A DNA stretch of 64,000 bases from Bradyrhizobium ontarionense (GTDB lineage Bacteria > Pseudomonadota > Alphaproteobacteria > Rhizobiales > Xanthobacteraceae), in the NCBI RefSeq assembly GCF_021088345.1, contig NZ_CP088156.1:2480001-2544000 (forward strand). Reading direction: 5' to 3'. Positions 55,665 to 63,444 of the stretch are shown in pieces. Each line of letters begins with the position of its first letter. The first letter of the stretch is position 1. Both the position numbers and the translations under genes were made by a program. Under the pieces are notes generated by a model. It made no database searches, was not told the DNA's origin, and was given only the letters and a program-made list of their open reading frames with translations.

Positions 55665-55694
55665 CCTTTGTTTGCGGCGGTGGCGCCACGTCCA

Positions 55695-55789
55695 CCGCCG
55701 TCATTGCGAGCGAAGCGAAGCAATCCAGAATTCCACCGCCGAGGCAGTCTGGATTGCTTCGTCGCCGGCGCTCCTCGCAATGACGGCGG
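55695..55789. repeat. GTCATTGCGA-type palindrome, copy 2
   Basis: Ends CCGCCGTCATTGCGAG and CTCGCAATGACGGCGG are exact inverted repeats, and GAAGCAATCCAGA pairs with TCTGGATTGCTTC inside. It ends five bases before the stop of the DUF6285 gene. Confidence 0.92.
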
Positions 55790-55793
55790 AGAG

Positions 55794-56180
55794 TTAGGCG
55801 TCATCCCGGCCCCTCCCCGCCTCGCGCTTGTAGGAGGCGTAGTTCGGCTGATCGACGGCGAGCTTGTCGAGCGTGGTCTGCCAGAGGTGCTCCTTTAGGC
55901 CGGCCGTCTCGAGACCGACACTTCCGTCGGCGATGCGGGACGCGAGGACACGGTTCAGTTCGAGCAGCGCACCGTCCTCACCCAGCATCTCCTTCAGCCG
56001 CACCTGCTCGGCGGCCTCGGCCGGCGCCGCCTGCGTCAACTGCCGCACCACGAGATCGAGCGCGTTGATGCCGACCCGCAGCTTGAAGGCCTGATGGCCT
56101 GACAGCAGCGGCGCGATGTCGTTGCGCAGGAAGTCGGCGACGGCCTTCACCAATTCAGTCGGCGTCGGTTCGTCTTGCAT
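55794..56180 (-). CDS. DUF6285 protein (LvaB-like)
   Basis: A 128-residue mostly helical soluble protein (TELVKAVADFLRNDIAPLL, FKLRVGINALDLVVRQL, EQVRLKEML). Proteins of this type are found next to APH-fold phosphotransferases; in Pseudomonas putida the small LvaB protein is needed with the LvaA kinase for levulinate use. Here the phosphotransferase gene is three bases upstream. I recall LvaB as DUF6285, but this should be checked. No catalytic motif is evident, so a regulatory or scaffolding subunit is likely. Confidence 0.8.
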   Translation of the reverse strand: MQDEPTPTELVKAVADFLRNDIAPLLSGHQAFKLRVGINALDLVVRQLTQAAPAEAAEQVRLKEMLGEDGALLELNRVLASRIADGSVGLETAGLKEHLWQTTLDKLAVDQPNYASYKREAGRGRDDA

Positions 56181-56183
56181 CGA

Positions 56184-57170
56184 TCAGGCTCCTCTCGGCG
56201 CAAGCAGCCGCAACAGATCGATTTCGGTTTCCGAGGCCCGGCGGCCGATCATCGCGCGCTCCATCGAATGATCGGGACCGGCACGAAAACGCTGCATCAT
56301 GCCGCAGCACATCACGCCCCAGCGCAAGGTGCCCATGACCTCCCAGAACATCACCCTGTCGGGATCGACCTCGCGCCCCGCCGCTTCGTAGCCTGCGAAC
56401 AGCTCCTCGCGCGCGCCGAAGCCGCCGACCGGTCTGTCGATCTCGCCAAAGCGCCAGGAGTTGACGCAGATCCAGCCGAGATCCTCCATGGGATCGCCGA
56501 GATGGGCGAGCTCCCAGTCGAGCACGGCGCGCACGCCGTCGGGACCAATGATCAGATTGCCGTTGCGGAAGTCGCCGTGCACGAGAGTCACCTCGGCCGA
56601 AGGACCGGGGTCATTTTGCGACAGCCAGCGCAGCGCCAGATCGAACACCGGCCGCGGCCAATCGAAGCTGTGATATTCGCGCGCGATTTCGGCGATCTCC
56701 TTCGTCGAGGTCATCTTGCGCAGGTCCGGCAGCGCATCCCGCGCGATGCCGTGAATGCGCCCGGCGATGCCGCCGAGCTGGCGCGCGAGACGTGGCCGCG
56801 CTTCAGCATAGTCAGCATCGCGCAAAATCTTGCGCGCGATGGTCTCGCCCTCGACGCGGCGCATGATGAAGCCGGTACCGAGATCATCGGCGGGCGTCAG
56901 CACGTGCAGCACCTCGGGCGACGGCACGCCGGCCGCATAAGCGAGCCGCATCAGCACCGCTTCGTTGTCGAGCCCGGCGGCACGGCCCGGCGCGGCGCCG
57001 TAGCCCTTCGGCGAGCGGCGCAGAATCGCGCCGACATCGCCATCGGGATGGACGATGTCGAAGCGCCATGTCTCCTGGCTGGCGCCGCCGGAAAGCTTGG
57101 CGGCGCCGCTCACGCCGCTCGCCCCCGGCATGAACGCCTGAACGCAGCGGGACAGTTCGGTCTCGATCAT
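56184..57170 (-). CDS. APH-fold phosphotransferase (LvaA/ACAD10-like kinase)
   Basis: A 328-residue protein with an aminoglycoside phosphotransferase-like fold. The Brenner motif VTLVHGDFRNGNLIIGPDG contains the catalytic Asp, and VRAVLDWELAHLGDPMEDLGW carries the metal-binding Asp. In the ACAD10/LvaA group this fold phosphorylates 4-hydroxyacyl-CoA, not aminoglycosides. ATG 57170 overlaps the stop of the upstream crotonase by four bases, and DUF6285 follows after three bases, so the three are translationally linked. Antibiotic resistance is unlikely given the context. Confidence 0.9.
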   Translation of the reverse strand: MIETELSRCVQAFMPGASGVSGAAKLSGGASQETWRFDIVHPDGDVGAILRRSPKGYGAAPGRAAGLDNEAVLMRLAYAAGVPSPEVLHVLTPADDLGTGFIMRRVEGETIARKILRDADYAEARPRLARQLGGIAGRIHGIARDALPDLRKMTSTKEIAEIAREYHSFDWPRPVFDLALRWLSQNDPGPSAEVTLVHGDFRNGNLIIGPDGVRAVLDWELAHLGDPMEDLGWICVNSWRFGEIDRPVGGFGAREELFAGYEAAGREVDPDRVMFWEVMGTLRWGVMCCGMMQRFRAGPDHSMERAMIGRRASETEIDLLRLLAPRGA

Positions 57171-57961
57171 TGGCCCTTGAACTTGGCCGGCCGCTTTTCG
57201 AGGAACGCGGTGACGCCCTCCTTGAAATCATCGGTGCTGCCGGCGACGCGCTGCGACTGGAATTCGAGGTTGAGCTGCTCCTCGAACGAGTTCTCCGGGC
57301 TGTCCCAATACAGCCTGCGGATCTGGGCCAACGCGACGGTCGGCCCGTCGGCGAGGTCGCGCGCCAGCTTCATCGTCTCTTCCATCAACGCGCCATCGTC
57401 GTAAACGCGATTGACGAGTCCCCATTCCAGCGCGGTCTCGGCCGGCAGTTTCTCGCCCATCAGCGACAGCTCGATCGCACGCGCCTTGCCGACGAGGCGC
57501 GGCAGCAGCCAGGTCGAGCCGCAATCGGGCACCAGGCCGATGCGGCGGAAGGCCTGTAAAAAGTAGGCGGACTTGGCGCACAGGATCATGTCGCCCATCA
57601 GCGCGAAGCTCATGCCGGCGCCTGCGGCCGGGCCATTCACCGCGGTCACGATTGGGCAATGAAGGTTGCGTAAGCGACGCAGGAACGGATGGAAGGCGGT
57701 CTCGAGCGCGGCGCCCGCGTTGCTGCGGCCGGGCTTGGCCTGCGCGTTACGGCCCTGCAGATTGGCGCCGGTGCAGAACGCGCGGCCCGCGCCCGTCACG
57801 ACGAGGCAGCGCACCTCGGCCCTCTTCTCCTCGATCTCGTCGAGCGCCTCCGCGAGCCCGCCGAGCATGTCGATCGAGACCGCGTTCATGACCTCCTGAT
57901 GGTCGAGCTTGAGGACGGCGACGGCCCCTTCGAAATCGAGCGTAACGTGCTTGAACTGCAT
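57167..57961 (-). CDS. Enoyl-CoA hydratase-related protein
   Basis: A 264-residue crotonase: GRAFCTGANL and GPAAGAGMSFALMGDMILCA form the oxyanion hole. The FRRIGLVPDCGSTWLLPRLVG segment is typical of PaaG-type isomerases with an Asp, and lacks the usual second Glu of hydratases. It is first in the run with the kinase and DUF6285 genes. GAGAGGAAACC precedes ATG 57961. The function may be isomerisation of the rearranged acyl-CoA. Confidence 0.9.
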   Translation of the reverse strand: MQFKHVTLDFEGAVAVLKLDHQEVMNAVSIDMLGGLAEALDEIEEKRAEVRCLVVTGAGRAFCTGANLQGRNAQAKPGRSNAGAALETAFHPFLRRLRNLHCPIVTAVNGPAAGAGMSFALMGDMILCAKSAYFLQAFRRIGLVPDCGSTWLLPRLVGKARAIELSLMGEKLPAETALEWGLVNRVYDDGALMEETMKLARDLADGPTVALAQIRRLYWDSPENSFEEQLNLEFQSQRVAGSTDDFKEGVTAFLEKRPAKFKGQ

Positions 57962-58125
57962 GGTTTCCTCTCGGGAGATTTTCGATAGCTGCATTCTTCG
58001 CTGCGGAAATACGAAGCCCAGCCCGGTTCGTCCGGCATATTTGATTTTTGCGGTCGGCTTGTCCATGGTTGCATGGTCCAATAAGCGCAGCACCACAGAG
58101 CGCGGCCATCATCACGGAAACGCCC

Positions 58126-58905
58126 ATGACCATGTTCGACCTCACCGGCCGTGTGGCCGTCGTCACCGGCGGCAATGGAGGCATAGGCCTCGGTATCGCC
58201 CAGGCACTTGCGTCCAGTGGCTGCGACGTCTCGATCTGGGGCCGCAACGCTGAGAAGAACAAGGCAGCTGCGGCATCGATAGCCGCCGGGCCCGGCAAGG
58301 TCGATACCCGGATCTGCGACGTCACCAGCGCCGCCTCCGTCAACGAGGCGATGAAGGCCACGCTCGAGACGTTCGGCCGCGTCGACGGCTGCTTCGCCAA
58401 TGCCGGCATCGGCGGCGGCGGCCGCAAGCCCTTCATCGAGCGCAGCGAGGAGGAATGGCGCACGATGTTCGCGACCAATCTCGACGGCGTGTTCCACGCC
58501 TTCCAGGCCGCGGCGCGGCACATGACGGCGCGCGCGGAAGCCGGCGACGCCTTCGGCCGGCTGGTTGCGACGTCCAGTCTCGCCTCGCTGTTCGGCACCG
58601 CCCGCAACGAGCATTATGCGGCGACCAAGGCCGCGATCAACGCGCTGTGCCGGGCGCTTGCCGTCGAGCTCGCGCGCCACGGCGTGACCGCCAACGCGAT
58701 CCTGCCCGGCTGGATCAAGAGCGACATGACCGCAGGCATCATGGGCAACGAGAAGTTCGTCGCCAACGTGATGCCGCGTATCCCGGTGCGCCGCTTCGGC
58801 GAGCCGTCGGACTTCGGCGGCATCGCCGTGTATCTGATGAGCAAGGCGTCGTCCTACCACACCGCCGATTGCTTCGTGATCGATGGCGGCTATACCGCCT
58901 TCTGA
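58126..58905 (+). CDS. SDR-family oxidoreductase (LvaD-like candidate)
   Basis: A 259-residue short-chain dehydrogenase with TGGNGGIG nucleotide motif, FANAGIGGGG, the catalytic Ser in ATSSLASL, and YAATK in NEHYAATKAAIN. The C-terminal PSDFGGIAVYLMSKASSYHT is typical of FabG-like SDRs. Divergent from the crotonase gene by 164 bases. The ATG at 58126 is used; another ATG lies two codons later (58132). Possibly performs the hydroxyacyl/keto reduction or oxidation of the lva-like route. Confidence 0.88.
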   Translation: MTMFDLTGRVAVVTGGNGGIGLGIAQALASSGCDVSIWGRNAEKNKAAAASIAAGPGKVDTRICDVTSAASVNEAMKATLETFGRVDGCFANAGIGGGGRKPFIERSEEEWRTMFATNLDGVFHAFQAAARHMTARAEAGDAFGRLVATSSLASLFGTARNEHYAATKAAINALCRALAVELARHGVTANAILPGWIKSDMTAGIMGNEKFVANVMPRIPVRRFGEPSDFGGIAVYLMSKASSYHTADCFVIDGGYTAF

Positions 58906-59073
58906 CCCGGCCTGTGCGGAGGTGGGCCGGTACGCCGGTTCGCTTCCTGGCACAATGTTCCCGCGTAGAACCGGCAGGTTTCGGAAATTTAATATGGCCG
59001 ATGATGCCACGCCCCCGTGACCTCGGCGTTGTCCCTCATCACATAGTGATGAGAGTTGACAGGGAAGGATGCC

Positions 59074-59907
59074 ATGAAGCGCGGCGTGACGGTTTTGGCC
59101 TGTGTGTCTGCCCTGGCGGTTGCCGGGTATTTCGCGATGGCCAAATGGGGCATCCAGCACGAGAGCCGCGAGTTCTTCGATGCCGAGCGGCAACGGCCAA
59201 TCACCGTCGATGTCGCCGTGCGCAGGGACTACGAGATGAAGGCCAATGCCGGGCTGTGGCGGCTGCCGGTGGCCGTCATCAGCAACGGCAACACGGTGAA
59301 GAACACCGAGTACTCGTTCCTGGCGAACGTGTTTGCCGCCCGCGGCTATCTCGTCGCCAGCGTCCAGCAGGATCTGCCGACCGACCCTCCGCTCGTCACC
59401 AAGGTCGGGATGCCCTATGTCGGCCGGCTCGACGTCTACAAGAAGGGCGAAGCCAACATCCTCTGCGTGCTCCATGAGATGACGAAACGCCATCCGAACG
59501 CCGATTACGCGCATCTGACCCTGGTCGGCCACTCCAACGGCGGCGACACCGCGATGTATTTCGCCAAGGAGCATCCTGATATCGTCAGCCAGGTGGTGAC
59601 GCTGGACAATCTGCGCGTTCCTTTCGTGATCCGTGACAAGCTGAAGATCCTGTCGTTTCGCTCCGACGATCCACAGTTCAAGACCGATCCCGGCGTGCTG
59701 CCCTCGCAGGCGGGAAAGAAGAGCGGCATCGACATCATCAAGACCGAGTTCCAGCACACCTGGATGAGCGATCGCGGCCCTTACACCGCGCGTGAGCGAA
59801 TCCAGGCGACGCTCGACAAATATCTCGGCGGAGATGCGACAAGCGAGCTGGCACCGGCCGATACCGACAACCTGATCGTCAACAACGCCGCAGCGGCGCT
59901 GCCCTGA
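59074..59907 (+). CDS. Membrane-anchored or exported alpha/beta hydrolase
   Basis: A 277-residue protein with an N-terminal hydrophobic segment (about 6-24, VTVLACVSALAVAGYFAMA) serving as signal anchor or signal peptide. The hydrolase core has the nucleophile elbow GHSNGG with Ser in its middle, and strands VAVISNG and YLVASVQQDLP. The acid/His pair are probably in FRSDDPQF and EFQHTWMSDRG. No lid-specific family is recognised. AGGGAAGG precedes ATG 59074. It stands alone; the next downstream sequence is a repeat. Confidence 0.8.
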   Translation: MKRGVTVLACVSALAVAGYFAMAKWGIQHESREFFDAERQRPITVDVAVRRDYEMKANAGLWRLPVAVISNGNTVKNTEYSFLANVFAARGYLVASVQQDLPTDPPLVTKVGMPYVGRLDVYKKGEANILCVLHEMTKRHPNADYAHLTLVGHSNGGDTAMYFAKEHPDIVSQVVTLDNLRVPFVIRDKLKILSFRSDDPQFKTDPGVLPSQAGKKSGIDIIKTEFQHTWMSDRGPYTARERIQATLDKYLGGDATSELAPADTDNLIVNNAAAALP

Positions 59908-60460
59908 GCCCGCGCGCACCGACGAGCGTCCGCCGTCTCGCGGCGCGCTCTGCGTCCGAGTGATGCATCGAGGACCCTCTGAAAAACGAGGGCGCAGGGA
60001 ATGCCGGGTGAAGGCCTCACCCATGGCCCGCCTGCGAAAAAAATGCAGGCGGCAGGTACCACAGGTTCAGCCGATCAACCGGCATTCCCCGCGCGATGTT
60101 TTGACGAGTTATACGTCGTCTCCCCGGGGACCGGCTGTCTTGCCCCCGTCACCAGCGGATCATCAATCACCACCGGCTTGGCATCAGCATCGGGATGCCA
60201 GGACCCTACGATTTCCTCGTGCGTGCCGCCTTGTTCGTCGGCGCGTGTCACCGCGCTGCAAGTCGATCCGCCCACCGCTTCCCTGCCTCGCGTGTCGTGA
60301 CGATCGCGATACGCCCCTCGTGGCGAAGCAGGATGCGCGAGAGGATCGTTGTGATTTGCCCGACGACACAAGCCTTGTCGCATGCGACAAACTGGCACGA
60401 CGGGCAGAACGCACATGGCAGCTGCGCAATCGCGCAGCCGCCACCAGGCGCCCGACATAT
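59908..60460. other. Gene-free stretch with family B repeat
   Basis: Contains repeat family B copy 2 and, after it, about 100 bases with short fragments (TTGCCCGACGACAC, ACTGGCACGACGGGC) that look like the decayed end of the same or another repeat. The open frames here belong to the repeat. Confidence 0.75.
59982..60353 (+). repeat. Family B element, copy 2
   Basis: Plus-strand order: GGAATGCCGGGTGAAGGCC, TCACCCATGGCCCGCCTGC, GCAGGCGGCAGGTACCACAG, CCGGCATTCCCCGCGCGATG, a variable middle, and CCTCGCGTGTCGTGACGATC. It is the inverse of 44448-44820 and similar in length; the middle third differs most. Predicted proteins inside one copy match those in the other on the opposite strand. Confidence 0.85.
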
Positions 60461-60754
60461 TTACTGCTGCGGCTTCTTGGCCGGCGGACCGTTCTTGTTG
60501 CCCGGCAGGCCCTTGATGTTCGACGGGTCCTGCGCGCTCACGTCCGGATTATGGCGGTTGATCGTCGAAGACGACGAACCGACCGTGCTGGACTCGCTCG
60601 CCGTCGGCCCGTTCTTGTTGCCGGGCGCTCCCTGGATGCCCGCTCCGGAATTCTGCGCGCTCGGCGGCGTGGTGGTCTGCTGCCCGCCCTGCGCGAACGC
60701 AGACGTGGCCGAGACGACGAACGCACACGCAATCAAGCTGACGATGGGTTTCAT
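60461..60754 (-). CDS. Small exported protein with PGNKNGP repeats
   Basis: A 97-residue secreted protein: signal peptide about 1-21 (cleavage after AFA), followed by a low-complexity, Gly/Asn/Ser/Pro-rich mature chain. PGNKNGP occurs twice, as GAPGNKNGPTA and GLPGNKNGPPA, about 37 residues apart. It is likely disordered. No enzyme motif. Similar small exported proteins are common in rhizobial genomes, but the role is unknown. It directly adjoins the repeat-rich gap, and its signal peptide supports a true gene. Confidence 0.75.
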   Translation of the reverse strand: MKPIVSLIACAFVVSATSAFAQGGQQTTTPPSAQNSGAGIQGAPGNKNGPTASESSTVGSSSSTINRHNPDVSAQDPSNIKGLPGNKNGPPAKKPQQ

Positions 60755-60936
60755 GGCGTGACCTCCATTTGCATTGTTGTGCTGTTCGAACGTGGCGCCG
60801 TCGGACCCGTTCCCGGGAACATCGAATTTCCGAAGCAGCGGCTGCAGCAGAGGCGCGCAGGTCGTGCCCGCTTTATCGGCTTCCGCATCGCATCATGCCC
60901 CACTAGGCTCGACGTCCCACCGACCAGAGGCCTCTC

Positions 60937-61548
60937 ATGGAATACCTGTCCACCGATCTCAGCCCGCGCGAGCGCTACAAGATCCTGACCTCCTTCGTGC
61001 TGCCGCGGCCGATCGCCTGGGTGACGACGATGGGCGAGACCGGCATCATCAACGCAGCGCCGTTCTCGTTCTTCAACGTGCTCGGCGAAGACCCGCCGCT
61101 ATGCGTGTTCGCGATCAACCTGCGTCCGGACGGCCGGGTCAAGGACACGCTGGTCAACATCCGCCGCGCCGGCGAGTTCGTGGTCCATATCACCGACGAG
61201 CCGCTGGCGCAGGCGATGCACGAGACCGGCGGCGACTTTCCGCCCGACATCGGTGAACCCGATCATCTCGGGCTCAAGCTTGCACCGTCGCGCATGATCG
61301 CGGTGCCGCGGCTGGCTGACGCGCCGTTCGCGATGGAGTGCAAGACGTGGCAGCTGATCGACGTCAACGGCGATCGCGTGCTGGTGCTCGGCGAGGGCCT
61401 CGCCTTCCACATCCGCGACGAATTGTGGGACACCGAGAAGATGCGGGTCGCGATGGAGCTGTTCCACCCCGTGGGCCGCATGTTCGCCGATCGCTACTGC
61501 CGCACCAACGACCGGATGGATTTCCCGCCGGCGAAGGGCGCTGGCTGA
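60937..61548 (+). CDS. Flavin reductase-domain protein
   Basis: A 203-residue FMN-binding split-barrel protein of the flavin reductase-like family. The motif VLPRPIAWVTTMGETGIINAAPFSFFNVLGEDPPL is the FMN-binding N-terminal region. Such proteins reduce flavin for a partner monooxygenase or bind FMN themselves. No monooxygenase partner lies nearby. It precedes the convergent sulfite dehydrogenase genes by 40 bases and may be unrelated. Confidence 0.88.
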   Translation: MEYLSTDLSPRERYKILTSFVLPRPIAWVTTMGETGIINAAPFSFFNVLGEDPPLCVFAINLRPDGRVKDTLVNIRRAGEFVVHITDEPLAQAMHETGGDFPPDIGEPDHLGLKLAPSRMIAVPRLADAPFAMECKTWQLIDVNGDRVLVLGEGLAFHIRDELWDTEKMRVAMELFHPVGRMFADRYCRTNDRMDFPPAKGAG

Positions 61549-61588
61549 TCTCAATCACCGCCGCGCCACAGCCCGTGCGGGCAGGCCG

Positions 61589-61918
61589 TCAGTAGGTCGC
61601 GGCGAGATAATCGACGATCTTGCCGACGTCCGAATCGTCGATCGGCGCGCCATAGACCTTGACCATCTTGGTGACCTCCGCCTGCCAGAACTCCTTCTTG
61701 TTCTTCATCGGCGGTTGCGTGTTGATGTAATCCGCCGAGTGACAGGCCGTGCAGTTGCCCTGCACGACCTCGAGATTCGGCCCCGGCTTGAAGGCGGCCG
61801 CTTCCCGCGGAGTCTGATAGTTGACCGGGGCCGCCGTGACCGAGGCAGGGCCGCTCGCAAGCCAGCAAAGGCTGGAAGTCAGGATAACGGCGAGGAGAGA
61901 CGTCCGTTGCATGGTCAT
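61589..61918 (-). CDS. sorB: Sulfite dehydrogenase cytochrome c subunit SorB
   Basis: A 109-residue periplasmic monoheme cytochrome c. Signal peptide about 1-29, then heme motif CTACH (Cys56, Cys59, His60) and a Met-containing region (PPMKNKKEF, VTKMVKVYG) that supplies the sixth ligand. It accepts electrons from SorA. Starts at ATG 61918, five bases after the sorA stop on the same strand, so the order is sorA-sorB in one operon. Confidence 0.9.
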   Translation of the reverse strand: MTMQRTSLLAVILTSSLCWLASGPASVTAAPVNYQTPREAAAFKPGPNLEVVQGNCTACHSADYINTQPPMKNKKEFWQAEVTKMVKVYGAPIDDSDVGKIVDYLAATY

Positions 61919-61923
61919 GTTCC

Positions 61924-63123
61924 TCAGGCCACCGTGACGCGCACGGTTTCGACGACGTTGCGCAAATAACCGGCCGGGTTCCAGCGCGGCGTGTCCGGCT
62001 GCGTCTCACCGGAATTGCTGGTCGCGCGGACCTTGAGATCGCAAGCGCCGGCGGCAAGCTTCACCGGCAGCTTCCATTCGCGGAAGGAATATTTGCCGAG
62101 ATCCTTGCCGAGCTTGGCATTGGTCCAGGTCTTGCCGCCGTCGGTCGAGACCGCGACCTCCTTGATGCCCGCCCCGCCGTCGAAGGCGATCCCCCGAAGC
62201 GTGATGTTGCCCGTCTTCAGCTTGGCGCCGTCGGCGACGTTGGTGATGAACGAGCGCACCGTGAAACGGTTGATCGGGATCGTTGCTTTCGGTGTGGTGC
62301 CGGGCGCGACGGAATTGTTCGGCGTATCTGGAATTCTGTAAGCCGACTTCATCCAGAAGCCGTCGAAGACGCCGTCGATCACGGTGATCTCGTTCAGGTG
62401 CTTCACCCAGTAGGTGCCGTAATAGCCGGGGACGATCAGACGCAGCGGAAAGCCGTTGAGGAACGGCAGATCATCGCCGTTCATGCCGTAGGCCAGCATC
62501 ACCTCGCCGTTCATGGCATGATCCAGGTCGAGCGCCTTGACGAAGTCCGGCGTCTTGTCGATGACCGGGCCGTCCATGCCGCCGAAGGTCACCTGCCTGG
62601 CGCCGGCCTGCACGCCTGCCATTTCGAGCACGGTTTTCAGCGGCACGCCGCGCCAACGCGCATTGCCCATGGCGCCGTTGCCGAGCTGGCCGCCGGCGAC
62701 ACGCGGCTCGAAAAAGCCGCGGCTGTTGCCGGAGCATTGGTTGACGGCGACGATCTCGGTCGCCTTCATCTTCCGGATGTCCTTGAGCGACAGCTTGAGC
62801 GGCTTGTCGACCTTGCCCTTGACATCCAGGGTGAACTTGTCGGGATCGAGATCGTAGGGCAGGCCCGCCAAGTGATAGCGGACGAAGAACGCATTGTTCG
62901 GCGTGATCGGGCCGTCGTTGAACACCGCAAACGGTGTCTCGAGCTGTGGCGGCCGGCTGGTCAGACCGATCATCGGCCGCTTCTGCGGATATTTCACCAG
63001 CGGCCGTTCGCCGTTGGCAAAGGGCAGCGTCACGACGTCCTCAGCCAGTGCGACGGTGCTGCCAAAGCCGCTCAGCAGCGCCGCAACGCCTGCTCCCTTG
63101 AGCAGGTCGCGTCTGTCAATCAT
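61924..63123 (-). CDS. sorA: Sulfite dehydrogenase molybdenum subunit SorA
   Basis: A 399-residue molybdopterin oxidoreductase of the sulfite oxidase family, exported by Tat (MIDRRDLLKGAG...AEDVV). The Moco-binding Cys130 lies in NQCSGNSRGF; other landmarks are NAFFVRYHLAGLP, NGFPLRLIVPGYYGTYWVKHL and the Ig-like C-terminal dimerisation domain ending RWNPAGYLRN. It oxidises sulfite to sulfate in the periplasm and passes electrons to SorB. A 321-base gap with a family A repeat lies upstream. Confidence 0.95.
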   Translation of the reverse strand: MIDRRDLLKGAGVAALLSGFGSTVALAEDVVTLPFANGERPLVKYPQKRPMIGLTSRPPQLETPFAVFNDGPITPNNAFFVRYHLAGLPYDLDPDKFTLDVKGKVDKPLKLSLKDIRKMKATEIVAVNQCSGNSRGFFEPRVAGGQLGNGAMGNARWRGVPLKTVLEMAGVQAGARQVTFGGMDGPVIDKTPDFVKALDLDHAMNGEVMLAYGMNGDDLPFLNGFPLRLIVPGYYGTYWVKHLNEITVIDGVFDGFWMKSAYRIPDTPNNSVAPGTTPKATIPINRFTVRSFITNVADGAKLKTGNITLRGIAFDGGAGIKEVAVSTDGGKTWTNAKLGKDLGKYSFREWKLPVKLAAGACDLKVRATSNSGETQPDTPRWNPAGYLRNVVETVRVTVA

Positions 63124-63444
63124 GGTACTCCCTCCGGAGTGTTCGTTCTGGACATGCGGTCATCACCGCAAGCCTGGCTCAGTAGATGGTCTCGGCTTCC
63201 GGCACCGGCCACCGCTCCGGATCGATCGTTGCACGATTCTCTCGCTGCGAGAAACGGTGCGATGCCGGTCCCGCCGCGCGCCGTCGCCACGATCCGGGAA
63301 ATCGTCGGGTGGGCAAAGCGACGCCGTCAGGCGACGCGTCCCCACCAACGGTTCCGGCGAGTGAGGACGGTGGGCACGGCGCGTCGGACAGCTGGGTACG
63401 CCAGCGACGACTTGGGCGCGCCTTTGCCCACCCTACGCGAGCAG
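63124..63444. other. Intergenic region upstream of sorAB
   Basis: The sorAB promoter should lie here, probably in 63124-63300, but no clear boxes are visible. The distal half is occupied by family A copy 3. Confidence 0.5.
63303..63437. repeat. Family A nested palindrome, copy 3
   Basis: Outer arms CGTCGGGTGGGCAAAG and CTTTGCCCACCCTACG (one mismatch), inner CGTCCCCACC (mutated) and GGTGGGCACG. It is the most diverged of the three copies, about 135 bases, ending eight bases before the stop of the GST gene. Confidence 0.85.

Noticed and set aside
53161..55789. CRISPR-like array
   Set aside because: The repeats here are isolated palindromes with differing spacing, not regular repeat-spacer units, and no cas genes are present.
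56184..57170. Aminoglycoside resistance gene
   Set aside because: The fold is APH-like, but operon context (crotonase and DUF6285) and the ACAD10/LvaA-like sequence point to an acyl-CoA kinase.
57886..60024. Long minus-strand open frame over the SDR and hydrolase genes
   Set aside because: Both opposite-strand genes have complete domain motifs and ribosome sites; this is another composition-driven shadow.
60001..60300. 99-codon open frame in the repeat (and the similar frames at 44412-45059)
   Set aside because: The frames exist because the repeat element is stop-poor; they are mirrored in both copies and lack coding evidence such as ribosome sites or domains.
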